Under the pieces are notes generated by a model, which searched no databases, was not told where the DNA came from, and saw only the letters and a program-made list of their open reading frames with translations. Below, piece after piece: positions 1 to 10,705 of a stretch of DNA of 64,000 bases. The DNA comes from Panopea generosa. Lineage: Eukaryota > Mollusca > Bivalvia > Adapedonta > Hiatellidae. How positions within the stretch are numbered: the stretch's first letter is position 1; each line of letters begins with the position of its first letter. The translations under genes and the position numbers were made by a program. Location of the stretch: contig CM055900.1 of assembly GCA_029582155.1 (NCBI GenBank), forward strand, positions 46,365,736 through 46,429,735, written 5' to 3'.

Positions 1-246
1 AGATGTATCATACTGCCCATATCAATTCTGAACGGTAGAATACCACATCTGAATCGACTCAGTATTGATCTTTCACATTTTTCAATATTCATTATATAAT
101 GAAACATATTAAGTAAAATTCATAAGTTATCAGCTTTTGTTAGATACTTTGATGAGATCAAACAGTCGATTTTGATTGCAACGTGATATCAAACTCTAAC
201 ATTACATATTATGTTGCTTTTATATTAATAACATCATCCAACTTTC
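1..246. other. AT-rich non-coding spacer
   Basis: No coding signal, RNA gene or recognisable repeat is seen here. Short open frames lack biased composition or any motif. Confidence 0.5.
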
Positions 247-320
247 TTTTGTTCGTTATGTATGGAAGCAAATTAATTTTTGTAACTATCTTAATTTGCT
301 TCCATACATAACGAACAAAA
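247..320. repeat. Perfect 30-bp inverted repeat (hairpin)
   Basis: Bases 247-276 and 291-320 are exact reverse complements over 30 bp and are separated by a 14-base loop. The arm contains 'gttcgttatgtatggaagca'. There is no obvious terminal motif or target-site duplication. It could be a young fold-back element, a palindrome left by DNA repair, or a hairpin-RNA precursor. The sequence does not decide between these. Confidence 0.95.
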
Positions 321-3300
321 AACATTAAAGGACTCATCAAAGGAAAACATTGCGACGATAAGAACATAATTTTTTATATATTAATATAGAACGTATATTA
401 TAACCGTTATTCATCCTTCACGTTAGTCACTTCTCACATGTGATATTTGGTCTCTAACTCACAACCTCGTGTTTAAGATAATCCATCCAGATACAGTTAG
501 ACACTATGCAGCCAAACCTGTGTTGGTGGTCACCTTTATTAACAACCACTTAACTTAAACAGTTTCTGTTACCATGTTCATACTTTTAGGTTAAAGTCAA
601 CCTGTACTAAGCAACCACCTGTCTTAAGGGGTCATTTTTGCTCGTTTCTTGAGTTGCTGCTGAAGACATGTTTGACTTTACATTATGCAGCGGTTCTGTC
701 TCTGTCTCAATACCAACACTTACACATTAGGCTGTTTTCTCGGAATTGAAATCTTATATGGTTTTTTTTTCAATTATTTACAGATAAAAAAATGTTGTAC
801 TACGTATTGTGTGAAGACTGTAAAATGTCGCCCAGTATTTTTCTATTATTTCCAGAGTTTGCCGAATCATATGTCTTGAATATACTGCTTTTGTTATATC
901 TTCCTCCTACACTAACGAATTTCATCCAAATTTGGCAGAACTCATGTAAATGTTCTAATGTTCTCATATAAAAAACGAAAAATACGACCATATAAAGAAT
1001 TGTCAACAAAAGTTATTTCGATTTCCTCAGCTCTAATTTCTTTAGAGTAATAATCTTGTTACCGTCATTAAAGAGAGGTAATTGGTAAGAAAGACATATA
1101 TCCAGCAATTATTGCTTCTGTAATTTTTACTAAGTGAACCCTTCAGACCACTTTATTCTGAAAAGACCCAGAAACATCTAATATTTCAATAAGGACTTGA
1201 CTTGCTATATAAATGACAAACTTTTCTTTGACGTACTGTTAATAGAAATAAGGGGAAGAGGAAAAAATCTCATATTCCTCAAACACATTACAAGGCAAAC
1301 GCGAACAAATCCTTATAAATGAAATCGACAGTTTGGTGTCGACCATGACGTATATACAATGGTTTTATCTATATATATATCGTCCAGTCCAGATGTGTTG
1401 TATGATTCATATCAGAGAGACAGAGAGAGAAAGAGACACACAGAGATGGTAGGATATCTGATATGTATATATTAAAGTCTACAATAATATTTTCATATAT
1501 TCTTTCACAAACAAAGTGAGTGCGCATGCATGCAGATTTGCTTTCTGTTATTTATTGCTATTTCATGATAAACTGGATTATTTACGTATTTTATAAACTT
1601 TATAATAATATCTTAAAAGCTTAATTAGTTAATTTCATGCAAAGTAATTCGAACATATACAGATATATTAAAATCCAAAATCTATAAAAACTGCAATTTA
1701 ATATTTTAAAAAAAAAATATTGTTCACATGAATAACGGATACGTATAAAAACTATATACATGAATTATTTTGGGTTATTACAAAATTATAATTATCAAAC
1801 AAATAACTATACTGATATAATGTTCCATATTATACCATTTACATACAAACATAGTTTTAAAACAACGAGGCAATTATATATAAAGGGGGCACACGTGGAC
1901 ACATGTTTCACGCGCGTGAAGTTAACAGTATATACCAAAGCTTTCGTCAACCAATTGGTCGAAAATACTTAGTGCATTGCCGTTTGATGAAAATTACTCT
2001 TACACATTTGGACAGTCCCCACGTGTCTTAAATATCATTTTACTAATTAGAAATATGAAACTTTTTTTTTCTATAGCATACAGAACATACATTTCTTTCT
2101 CTCTGATATGTACCAAATATTAATAGTATTGTTGTTCAAATGTTATGCCATTTAATTTAAATTACGGTACAGCTCAACCAACTGTACGAATAATTGAGGG
2201 CACACTAATATTGATTTAGCTTTGGTTAATATTTTTTCTTATTTAAAAAGTTGTTCATAGATATAATAGCTGAATTTAAGGCATTTAATCATGCTTGCTT
2301 AACAGTATTACACGTTTTATTAGTATATTATGATTAAATGTAATACAAAACAATGATTCTTATTATGGACACTACTGTTGAGTTTGTGTTTTTGTTTTGT
2401 TTTTTAAAATTGATGTAATACGGTATATCATGTATTGTTAATGTTTTGGTTCATAAATACAATAGCTAAAATGTTAATGATTTCAGCTAGGATTTCTTAA
2501 CAGCAAGCTTGCAATTCATTATAATGTAAAATATCTCAACGATTCTTATTGTAGTATATACTATTGTTTTATTTGTGCGTGTGTGTGCGTGCGTGTGTTT
2601 ATGTGTGTGGGTGGGTTAGTGGGTGTGAGTGGGTGGGTGATTTAAGGGATGTAAAATTATTTGATATGTAATACTATTTGTATTCTGAATTTTTGCCATG
2701 AACCAAATTTTCTAAATGGGATATATCATTCTATTTAATAGTAGTAAATTCGTAAAGCTATTTTATCAGTAAATATGTAAAATTCCAATAACTAGTATTA
2801 TAGTCAAAACTCTTTGTTGTTTTTTTTTGGTTAAATTTGTTAAGAAATGGTCAGTCATAGTGTTTTATTTCCTTTAATATATTACAAAATACACAACCAT
2901 TCCATTGTACTAGGCTATAAAAACGTTATACATATTATAAATGATAAACAAAAGTAAACAGTGTTGAACTGTGAAAAATCATTATGTAAATTTCAAAGTT
3001 TAGACTGTATAAGACCTTTATGTTTGTACTCAAAATGAACTTAGTGTATTTAAATTTATCTTCCTTCTTTGCCTTTTTTTTTACTCAAATTGAATCATAA
3101 ACTATCCCAGTTCATGAATTTACATATATCACTGTTTTATAAATCAAATAGAAAAGTAGTTGGTTAAAACCTCATTAAATTCCGAAATGCACACTTTTTG
3201 ATAATAACAAAAAAACATTGTAATTAAATGTGTTTATAGTTCTGCTAAAACCGTTCCTGAAGACACCTTAGTGACTGTTTTTAAAAAATGTGAGAAAATA

Positions 3301-3343
3301 AATAGCTTTTAACTTTTGTTTGTATTTTTATGTAATTCCGTAA
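321..3343. other. AT-rich non-coding region
   Basis: Long AT-rich stretch with no coding signal. A GT-rich low-complexity segment lies at about 2571-2645. Short open frames (for example 685-879 and 1760-1972) have no motif and look like chance. Confidence 0.5.
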
Positions 3344-3440
3344 TGACTCGGTTGTTTTCCGACTGTATCTGCACAAGTGTTCTGAAGTACTCCAATGAAT
3401 ACTGCAGTGGTAGTGTACGAATTAAGACCGTTAGATAAGG
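3344..3440 (+). repeat. Dispersed ~97-bp repeat, copy 1
   Basis: This segment matches 62598-62693 in the same orientation at roughly 80% by eye. Shared phrases are 'tgactcggttg', 'tttccgactgta', 'gaatgaatactg', 'gtggtagtgt' and 'aagaccgttagataagg'. It is probably part of a dispersed mobile-element family. No tRNA-type promoter boxes are evident in it. Confidence 0.75.
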
Positions 3441-3814
3441 TCGTTTTCTGCCGAGGGTGTCACGGAAAAAGACGAACATTAATGTGTAAAAAAAACTCGT
3501 TCTTAATTATGTACTAATGTGCTTTATGTTCAGTTTTTCGTTCGCAAAGTCTCACCGTGATCAAATAAACATGCATTCTATTATCTGGAAGAGTAACATT
3601 GACTTAAATTAAAACTGAAAACGACCTTTCGGAAGTTTAATGAACCTTTGAATAAAAAATTATCATAATCAATTAATAAATACAGCTAGCTAATTGTAGA
3701 TCGTTTACAAGCGCTAGATATATGTATAAATAAAAAAAAGTTTGATTCTTATTAATGTATACTGTCCTCATAAAGACAACTTATCATTACTAAACACATT
3801 AGAAAAAATATATT

Positions 3815-5215
3815 GGTGAAAATGAGGATAAAATATTTGTAATTGGTGGTGATACCAACACTATTATAGACGTTGACATAGACAAACAATGGTAGATTCA
3901 TTACAATTAAAAATGTAAGACAAATTCTCAACTCTATTATTGAAACTTTTAATTTGACCGATATTTGGAAAATCAAACATCCTTTTAAAAAAAATACTTG
4001 GCATTCTAGTACCAATGTAAGAAATGAAATAATTAAACATTCATCAGCCATAAAGAAAAAATTAAAAACGAAAAAGAAAGCCAAATTGATATCAAAATAA
4101 ACAAAGTTGAAACAGATAAACATCTGATAGCATAACGATAAAAATATTGAGAACAGAATTAGAAAACTGTAAATATGGACACAATGATATAACTGACAAT
4201 GAAATGAATGGCATGATCATACGTTCAAAGGCAGACAAGGTTAACTATAATGAATGAAATACATAGTTTCTTTGCAAATTTAGAAAAGAAAAAGTCAGAA
4301 TCTAAAATTATATTAAGGTTAAAGGTACAATAAGAGATCAAAATGAAATTTTTAATGTGCAGAAACAAAATGCAAAATTATATAAAAGACAGGAGTGCAC
4401 AGAGACAAATTAAGATTTAAAGAATTAAAAAGCTTAATAACAATGAAAACAAAATATGTGAAGGAAAGTTAACAGAATATAAATGAACAATTGCTCTTAA
4501 AAAAAGAATAATAAAAATAGCCATGGAGCAAATGGAATGACAATAGAACTTTAGGTGTTTTTTTTAACAACATAAAGCAATTTATTATTAAATTTTTAAT
4601 TACTCTCTCGTATTTAATGACATGACTGCTTTGCAAAAGCAAAGTTTAATAACATTACTACCAAAGCAAGGTAAAGATAAGATAATACTATAATATAATA
4701 ATAAAATTGGCGTCCGATTAGTCTTTTAAATGTAAAGTATAAAAAAGCATCGAAAACCATAGCAAATAGAATTAAAAATGTTTTAAACTCAATAATAAAT
4801 AATACACAAACCGGATTAATATTATATAAAGAAAATATAAGAGTATTATGCGAAATTTTATAAACACAGAAGAAAATCAATTACCAGCAACCATATTCTT
4901 TTGAGATTTTGAAAATACTTTTTGACAGTAATGACCATAAATTTATGTACAAAACGTTGAACACTCATAAACTGGGTACGACTCTTCTATAATGGTATCC
5001 ACAGTAGTGTGACAAACAATGGTCATATGACTGATTTTTTTCCAGTAAACAGAGGTGTTCGACAAGGTTGTCCATTATCTCCATACTTGTTTATAATTTG
5101 TATTGAACTCCTGTCATGCGAAATATCAGAGAAGCAAAATATAAAATGGGTCGTCGTAGGCTATTGTGAAATAAAAAATAGTCGTTTTGCTGATGATGCA
5201 AACATTTGAAACGCT
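3815..5215 (+). pseudogene. Decayed Tx1/L1-like LINE: endonuclease C-terminus to reverse transcriptase
   Basis: The plus strand carries ordered fragments of an L1/Tx1-type ORF2 in shifting frames. At about 3820-3880 is an endonuclease-like 'GGDTNT' followed by 'DVDID', which corresponds to the GGDFN motif. At about 3940-4010 is 'LTDIW' and 'NTWHS', typical of the C-terminal endonuclease strand. At about 4215-4300 is the linker before the RT ('SKAD', 'FANLEKKKSES'). At about 4890-5209 is the RT with 'NRGVRQGCPLSPYLF' and an intact 'FADDAN' catalytic box. Several stops and frameshifts separate the pieces, and the copy breaks off just after the FADD box, so it is inactive. It belongs to the same broad family as the relics at 21.0 and 42.1 kb. 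Confidence 0.85.
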
Positions 5216-5388
5216 TACCAATGTTCTAGATAGTTATAGTCCCAGAGATAGGGGCTGTTAATTAACAATTTATGACCAAAAGGTTTGAGACTTGTTTTTA
5301 GGGATTAATTTGATGCTGAGTCTGAAAATACATTTCATACTAACTGCGTTTATCCAATAATCCAAGATGGCCACCAAAATAGCAGCAA

Positions 5389-5812
5389 AATATTGAATAT
5401 CATGTTATAATATATAATGTGATAAAAAACACTGCAAAGTGTTAAAAATTAGATGTATTGTGTTGTTGTCAATTGTATGACATGTTTTAGGATAATAATG
5501 AGTAAAATGACGGTTGATTCATGTACAAAAAGTCTAAATAAGTGATAAAATGGCCTCCAAAATATAAAAAATGACCGTTTTTCTGCAAATATTCTCATTT
5601 TGTTGAATGCTTTGCTCTTATTTCTATTTCCAAAAATCTATTTCTTACTAATGATTCCAGGGTATTTGTTCACAAATTCAAAATGGCCGGCAAATATTGA
5701 AATTCATGTTATAATATATAATCTGATAGAAAATATTGAAACATGTTAAAATTTAGATTTATTGTGTTGTTGTTAGTTGTATTACATGTTTTATGCTAAA
5801 ATAAGTATATAT
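5389..5812 (+). repeat. Two diverged copies of a ~300-bp unit
   Basis: The segments 5389-5510 and 5693-5812 share 'atgttataatatataat', 'attgtgttgttgt' and 'acatgtttta'. Each is preceded by 'aagatggcc' or 'aaatggccg'. This looks like a diverged tandem duplication of a non-coding unit with a period of about 303 bases. Confidence 0.7.
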
Positions 5813-6029
5813 AGCTTGCATCGGATCATTATTTCTATAAATACAAGGTTTAATAAACCTTAAATATTATTCATTGATTTAGATAGTGTCATTATCACGT
5901 GGTAGCATTAACATCGCCAGTTAATAATATCATGTATTTATGGATTTTATGTAACATCACCTAAACTGTTAAGTGTAAAATCCAACAAACTAAAAGGTGA
6001 ATAGTCTTTCTTGGAGTATCATTCAATGC

Positions 6030-6840
6030 TTAATTACTCATCATATCATCGGAGTCTCCAGGCTCGTAAACATCCAAATTGTCATCCTCGTTTTCAGCAT
6101 CAAGAGCATCACCGACAAGCACGTCAAGGATCGATTGTGGCAATTGGTGTCTGTTGAGCCATTTAATCAGGCAGATATCATTTTGCCTTATCCACTTTTA
6201 TTCAGGTATATCATCTATTTGAACTGTTTTATTTGCTCCTTTCCAAATGATTGCAACAAAATTTGCTCGCTTAATCTTTTGTTTCAAAACCTTGCGACAA
6301 GGCGGAATGCTACTAGAATGCATCCCTCTAGTTTTCTGCAATTGATCAGAATTCATCTTTGGTGCATAATTTTGCTGGAACATGGCGTATCTAACATCAT
6401 CAACATTTCTTAGTCTTGCCCAACCATACATAGAACATACAAAATCTTCGACAATTCTGTACACATCATCTCTTGGATTAATGTCGTCTCCCAGCTGCGA
6501 AAACGCTCATAAGTATGTTTTGTCCTTCGGCATAAGCGCAAGTGGTTTTGTTTTACCTTTGTTCATAAATGATGTTGAATAATCAGGTCCAGTAAATGCA
6601 TGTAGACCTTGAAAAGCACTGACAAATACCGGATTTAAATGCTCTTCTATAGGGGCAGTATTAATATAACGCCTTGTATTGCGACTGTTAACCCTGCATC
6701 CTTCCATATTTTATACTCCTTTGGTACATTATCTGCATGATATAAAAGCAAAACGACGACATCTGTTACAACGCTTCTGATACTGTACCGTAAACCTTCC
6801 AAACCTTCTTCAATCGCCTTCATAAGTATTTACTCTGCTA
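6030..6840 (-). pseudogene. Relic of an unrecognised repeat-family protein ('HAFTG' type)
   Basis: Reading leftwards on the minus strand, three parts appear in order. About 6790-6715 encodes 'TDVVVLLLYHAD' and 'IWKDAG'. After a frameshift, 6707-6510 encodes 'PVFVSAFQGLHAFTGPDYST' followed by a GKGK-like lysine-rich segment. After an in-frame TGA at 6507-6509, the same frame continues through 'VDDVRYAMFQQNYAPK' and 'SSSIPPCRKVLKQKIKRAN' to a TGA at 6198. It then continues as an acidic tail to TAA near 6030. I recall this order of motifs from multicopy uncharacterised proteins of molluscs and cnidarians, but I cannot assign a biochemical role. One frameshift and at least two stops mark it as a pseudogene or dead mobile-element gene. 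Confidence 0.6.
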
Positions 6841-8112
6841 ATACAATGGTTTTGTATACCAATAAATAGATAATTTAATAAAATAACAATTACCATAGAA
6901 ACACACTAAAATAAGACACTAAGCTGTGCCTCAGAGATGACTATCGCCCCCGCAACTTTTTATAGACTACAGACATGTATCTATTAAAAATATTAAAAAT
7001 ATAATAAAGCAATTTGCCAGTCTGACTGGTACCAATTTTTTAATTTTGGGTCTTATCTCACGGTCTATATATGTTTATCATTAAGAACGGTTGCAGATGT
7101 TAAGAAGTCATTTAGAACATTATCTTTTTCACATGCGTTTGTGTTAACTATATAGTTAAGTTTAAAGGTTGGGAATGTATTTAATTTAGTTTTATGTTTG
7201 GGAGCAGTTTTTAGTGTTTTTTCACGAGTCAGAGCTAGTAATATTTCGACTTTTGAGTTAAAAGTGCAAGTTTATTATAATAATCGTTTTTGCTAGTTTG
7301 AATTAATAATTTGACTTCATTGCGTAATTGTCTGTCAATTAATTCTACTATATTCTTTGTGCTTTGCTTTATTACAACAGCGTTTTCGTAGTGGCGTTTT
7401 TTTCCGAATTTCAGTTACATACCATTATAAAAAAGTATGTTATTTGAAAGATACTTAATCTCAAATAAAATGACCAAACCTGTTCTTTTGTTAATGGAAT
7501 TCACTAATGAGTCGTCTGGATGCAATTCTGCGTAAAGGTCGGCTGACGAGACAATTTTATGACATTACAACAAAACGAGACAGCTTAATTATAGATGTAC
7601 GTCACCAACATTGCATTTAGTCCCGTGTATTAATAGACTTACTTATACGATTCATTACATTTCGTGTTTGGTTATTTAGTTAAATACGGTTTTATTACGA
7701 GTAATGAGACTTCTTTTTTACATGTACGAAACCAATATGTAACGTTGATGTGAACTGCCAATGACAATTGCATACAATATCGTTACCCTGTGCCAAAGTA
7801 GGTTACATGCATGTATTAATATCACACAAAGTAGCTTGTAATTGACATATTCCAAATTTAGAGGTAGACCACACGTTTGATAATCTGTCTTTTCTTATTC
7901 ACTGTTTTCACTTTTTTGTAGATTAGTAACATTATTGAGATTGTCCAATGAAATGTTTATTTCTAATGTTCTGGTGACTATGTTCTATGTATGGTATGTG
8001 TTCTGTTGAATATAGTTATACTTATCTATAATTTATATTTAATTTTCATCTATATCTGGACTAGATTTATCTGTTTACCTGTCCACTAGCATTTAACTTT
8101 ATATCTAGAAAA
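6841..8112. other. Non-coding region
   Basis: AT-rich sequence without a supported gene, RNA or array. Confidence 0.45.
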
Positions 8113-8330
8113 CCGAGCAGTAGCGTTACAGTGAATAAGATGGTGGCCGCTTACGTCAGAGGTTGTAGGTTCGAACGACAGGTCAACCCGATGCTTCTAA
8201 AAATAATCATCAGTACTGAGTATACCCAATAAGTGTAATCTACAGCGGTTAATATAAACTATGAGTTTTATCCGCAGTCGACCTCATATAAATTGATATT
8301 AAGTATATACTTTAGTCTAATCACCATTAT
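8113..8330 (+). mobile_element. Probable tRNA-derived SINE
   Basis: A Pol III B-box-like 'ggttcgaac' lies at 8168-8176, about 25 bases after a weak A-box-like segment ('gatggtggccgc'). A non-tRNA body and an AT-rich tail follow. The A box is poor, so the family is uncertain. Confidence 0.5.
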
Positions 8331-8606
8331 ATATGAGATTCGTCTAAGACTTGTTGTTTTCGTTTTCTGAACGCTTAAAATAGCCCTAGAAACAAAATCC
8401 GAACTTTAAAAGGTTATTCCAATTACTGCAGTCGCTTTAATAGCCATTTCGAATAGAGTGGCATATATTAAGTATCAGGCTGGTACTGTGATACTGTCAG
8501 TCATCTTATCAAATGTGTTCTTTTAGCGGACTTCTGGTGGGGTCCGTTACATAGCAATGAAATTTGAGCCCGTTAATTGATCAGTTGCTTAGCTAAAGTT
8601 GAATAA

Positions 8607-8806
8607 CGTCTCAGTGTGGTAAGCGTTAAGTAGCAATAAGGTCACAGTCTGGTAAGCGTTCAGTAGCTTTAAGGTCACAGTCTGGTAAGCATTCAGTAGC
8701 TATAAGGTCACAGTCTGGTAAACGTTGAGTAGCTCTAAGGTCACAGTCTGATAAGCGTTAAGCAGCTATAAGGTCACAGTCTAGTAAGCGTTAAGTAGCT
8801 ATAAGT
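8607..8806 (+). repeat. 33-bp tandem array, ~6 copies
   Basis: The unit is approximately 'ggtcacagtctggtaagcgt' plus 'tcagtagctataa' (33 bp). It is repeated about six times, with the outer copies more diverged. No open frame of note runs across it. Confidence 0.9.
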
Positions 8807-9590
8807 TATACGACAGGAATGGAATTCTCTGCTTTTGTATTGGAAATATACCTTATTAGAGAGATATCAAGATTTCATTGAAACAGCTGTTACAGTGGTT
8901 TAAAATGTAATAAAACTATAGGAAGAACTACCCAAATATGTTGCAGATTTTATTATACTATTTTTGTAAAAGAAATATTAAAACTGAAAATTGCACCTAT
9001 GTAATGACCTTTAAACGTTAATACACGATAACATTTTAAAGTAAATATATAAGGATGGATTGCATATAAAGATATGTGCATGTTGCCTCATTTGTAAAAG
9101 AATAGTTTGAGGTTTAATTTCGTTGTTATGACGACGGGAGATTATCCTAATTAAGTGCAAAAATCACTGAATATCAAATCTGTCTCTCAATTCAATGCAC
9201 AAGTTTATCAAATTTTGACGACTTTCACCCACCGCCGAAGCAACTGACCAATTGGCGTGTTCGTATGTCACTACACTATTATCAGGGTCCCCCAGCGAGA
9301 GGTTGGGTCTATAGTCTCAATCAAATCAGTAAATTTTAAAAGATTTACATTTACTGAATGAACGTACCAATTGCTAAATATAATTAAATTGATCGTTTTG
9401 TGCAATCTTTTAAGCCATTTTAATCGACACATTTTGCATACTAGGAACTTTATAAATAAATTTATATATTTAAGCAGAGTAAATTATTTGAAATATAAAC
9501 AATGTTTGATGTTCTTGATACGAAGTAACCTCATCACAGAATGTATGGTAAATAGAACACTTTTATTGACTTCGTTATGCTTTTTATGCC
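8807..9590. other. Non-coding region
   Basis: Nothing recognisable is seen. The bivalve-type spacer is AT-rich. Confidence 0.4.
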
Positions 9591-9591
9591 C

Positions 9592-9645
9592 TCCCCCCAA
9601 CCCCCCCCCCCCCCCCCCCCAACCCACACACACACACCCTCCAAC
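9592..9645 (+). repeat. Poly-C tract with CA repeats
   Basis: A run of 20 C at 9601-9620 is flanked by shorter C runs and an (AC)n tail. Open frames crossing it on both strands are low-complexity artefacts. Confidence 0.95.
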
Positions 9646-9696
9646 AAAAAAAAATGGGGTGGCATATAGTAATCGCATCGTCCGTCCGTCCGGTGT

Positions 9697-9880
9697 ATGT
9701 AACATTGAGTTTTGACCAAATGAGTGATCAATTTTTAACCTTGAAAACTGACCCCGACCGTTATTTAATGACCCACCAACACGTGAAAAATTGACACTCG
9801 TTAAAATCTGATCACCAACAGTTGGTAACTGACCGAATAATCGGCCGGACCACATTTTAACATTGAAAACTTATATTATA
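9697..9880 (+). repeat. Dispersed 'gttgaaaattgaccc'-type repeat, copy 1
   Basis: This segment and 10537-10705 share variants of 'aacattgaaaactgacccc' and 'tcaatttttaacc'. It is a low-similarity repeat with internal sub-repetition. Confidence 0.5.
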
Positions 9881-9965
9881 AATTTGGATGTTCTCGTGGA
9901 TAAAAGAGTGATTTATAAACGGAAAATGTTGGTATACGATATATCAAGGAATTATACATGTCCTT

Positions 9966-9967
<2 letters not shown>

Positions 9968-10003
<36 letters not shown>
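9968..10003. repeat. (TA)n microsatellite
   Basis: About 18 uninterrupted TA dinucleotides. Confidence 0.95.
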
Positions 10004-10007
<4 letters not shown>

Positions 10008-10129
10008 GACCGGTATGCTATAGCTACGTTGTTTTATTGGTGATAACACGTGTGGAATCGGAATGGTGTTTGCTGGGATTGCCTTTCGTTAATGTATTAA
10101 TTTTGTTGTTTTACAAGTTCCTACATCAA

Positions 10130-10130
<1 letters not shown>

Positions 10131-10162
<32 letters not shown>

Positions 10163-10166
10163 TCTA
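10131..10166 (+). repeat. (CT)n microsatellite
   Basis: A CT run with a single G interruption. Confidence 0.95.
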
Positions 10167-10384
10167 TTACCCGGGCAATTTACAATTTTTTATATATATA
10201 TTTTTGAAATATTATTTTGACAATTCAATGCGCTAGTATTAACAATAATGTAATAGATACAAAATTATAACAAAAGCAATGAAATAGTTACTGTTAAAAT
10301 AATAAAAAGGTTCTCTAATTCAAAAATACCCAGTGCCAGCCAATGTGTGGCTTTTAAAATCATTATATGGGTTTTACAGTTTGA

Positions 10385-10530
10385 ATAACAGATTGTACGC
10401 TGGTATGCTGATGAATTGAACCGAGTGTTTTTGATATTTATCCATGTGACAAACTTACAGACTGGACATGAAATCTCAAACTGACTCAAAGTGTTGTCAA
10501 ACAAACTTAAATCTCACACAGACACGAAAT
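10385..10530 (+). repeat. Isolated copy of the 60.5-62.2 kb array family
   Basis: It contains 'gacaaacttacagactggac', 'atgaaatctcaaactgac' and 'tcaaagtgttgtcaaacaaa'. This matches part of the ~168-bp unit at 60.5-62.2 kb in the same orientation. It lacks the 'tgaccttgacct' portion. Confidence 0.7.
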
Positions 10531-10536
10531 GCCGGT

Positions 10537-10705
10537 GTAACATTAAATTTTGACCCCGTTGAAAAAAGAACCCAAAGGTAATTTTTCAATGTTGAAAATT
10601 GACCCTGGTCACATTTCAACATTAAATTCTAATCAGAACAGTCGTTGAAAACTAAACAGTGTTAAATTTTGATCAGACATGGTGTCATTTTTTAACGGTT
10701 TGTTA
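10537..10705 (+). repeat. Dispersed 'gttgaaaattgaccc'-type repeat, copy 2
   Basis: Internal recurrences of 'aacattaaattttgacc' and 'gttgaaaattgaccctggtc' resemble the segment at 9.7 kb. Confidence 0.5.
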
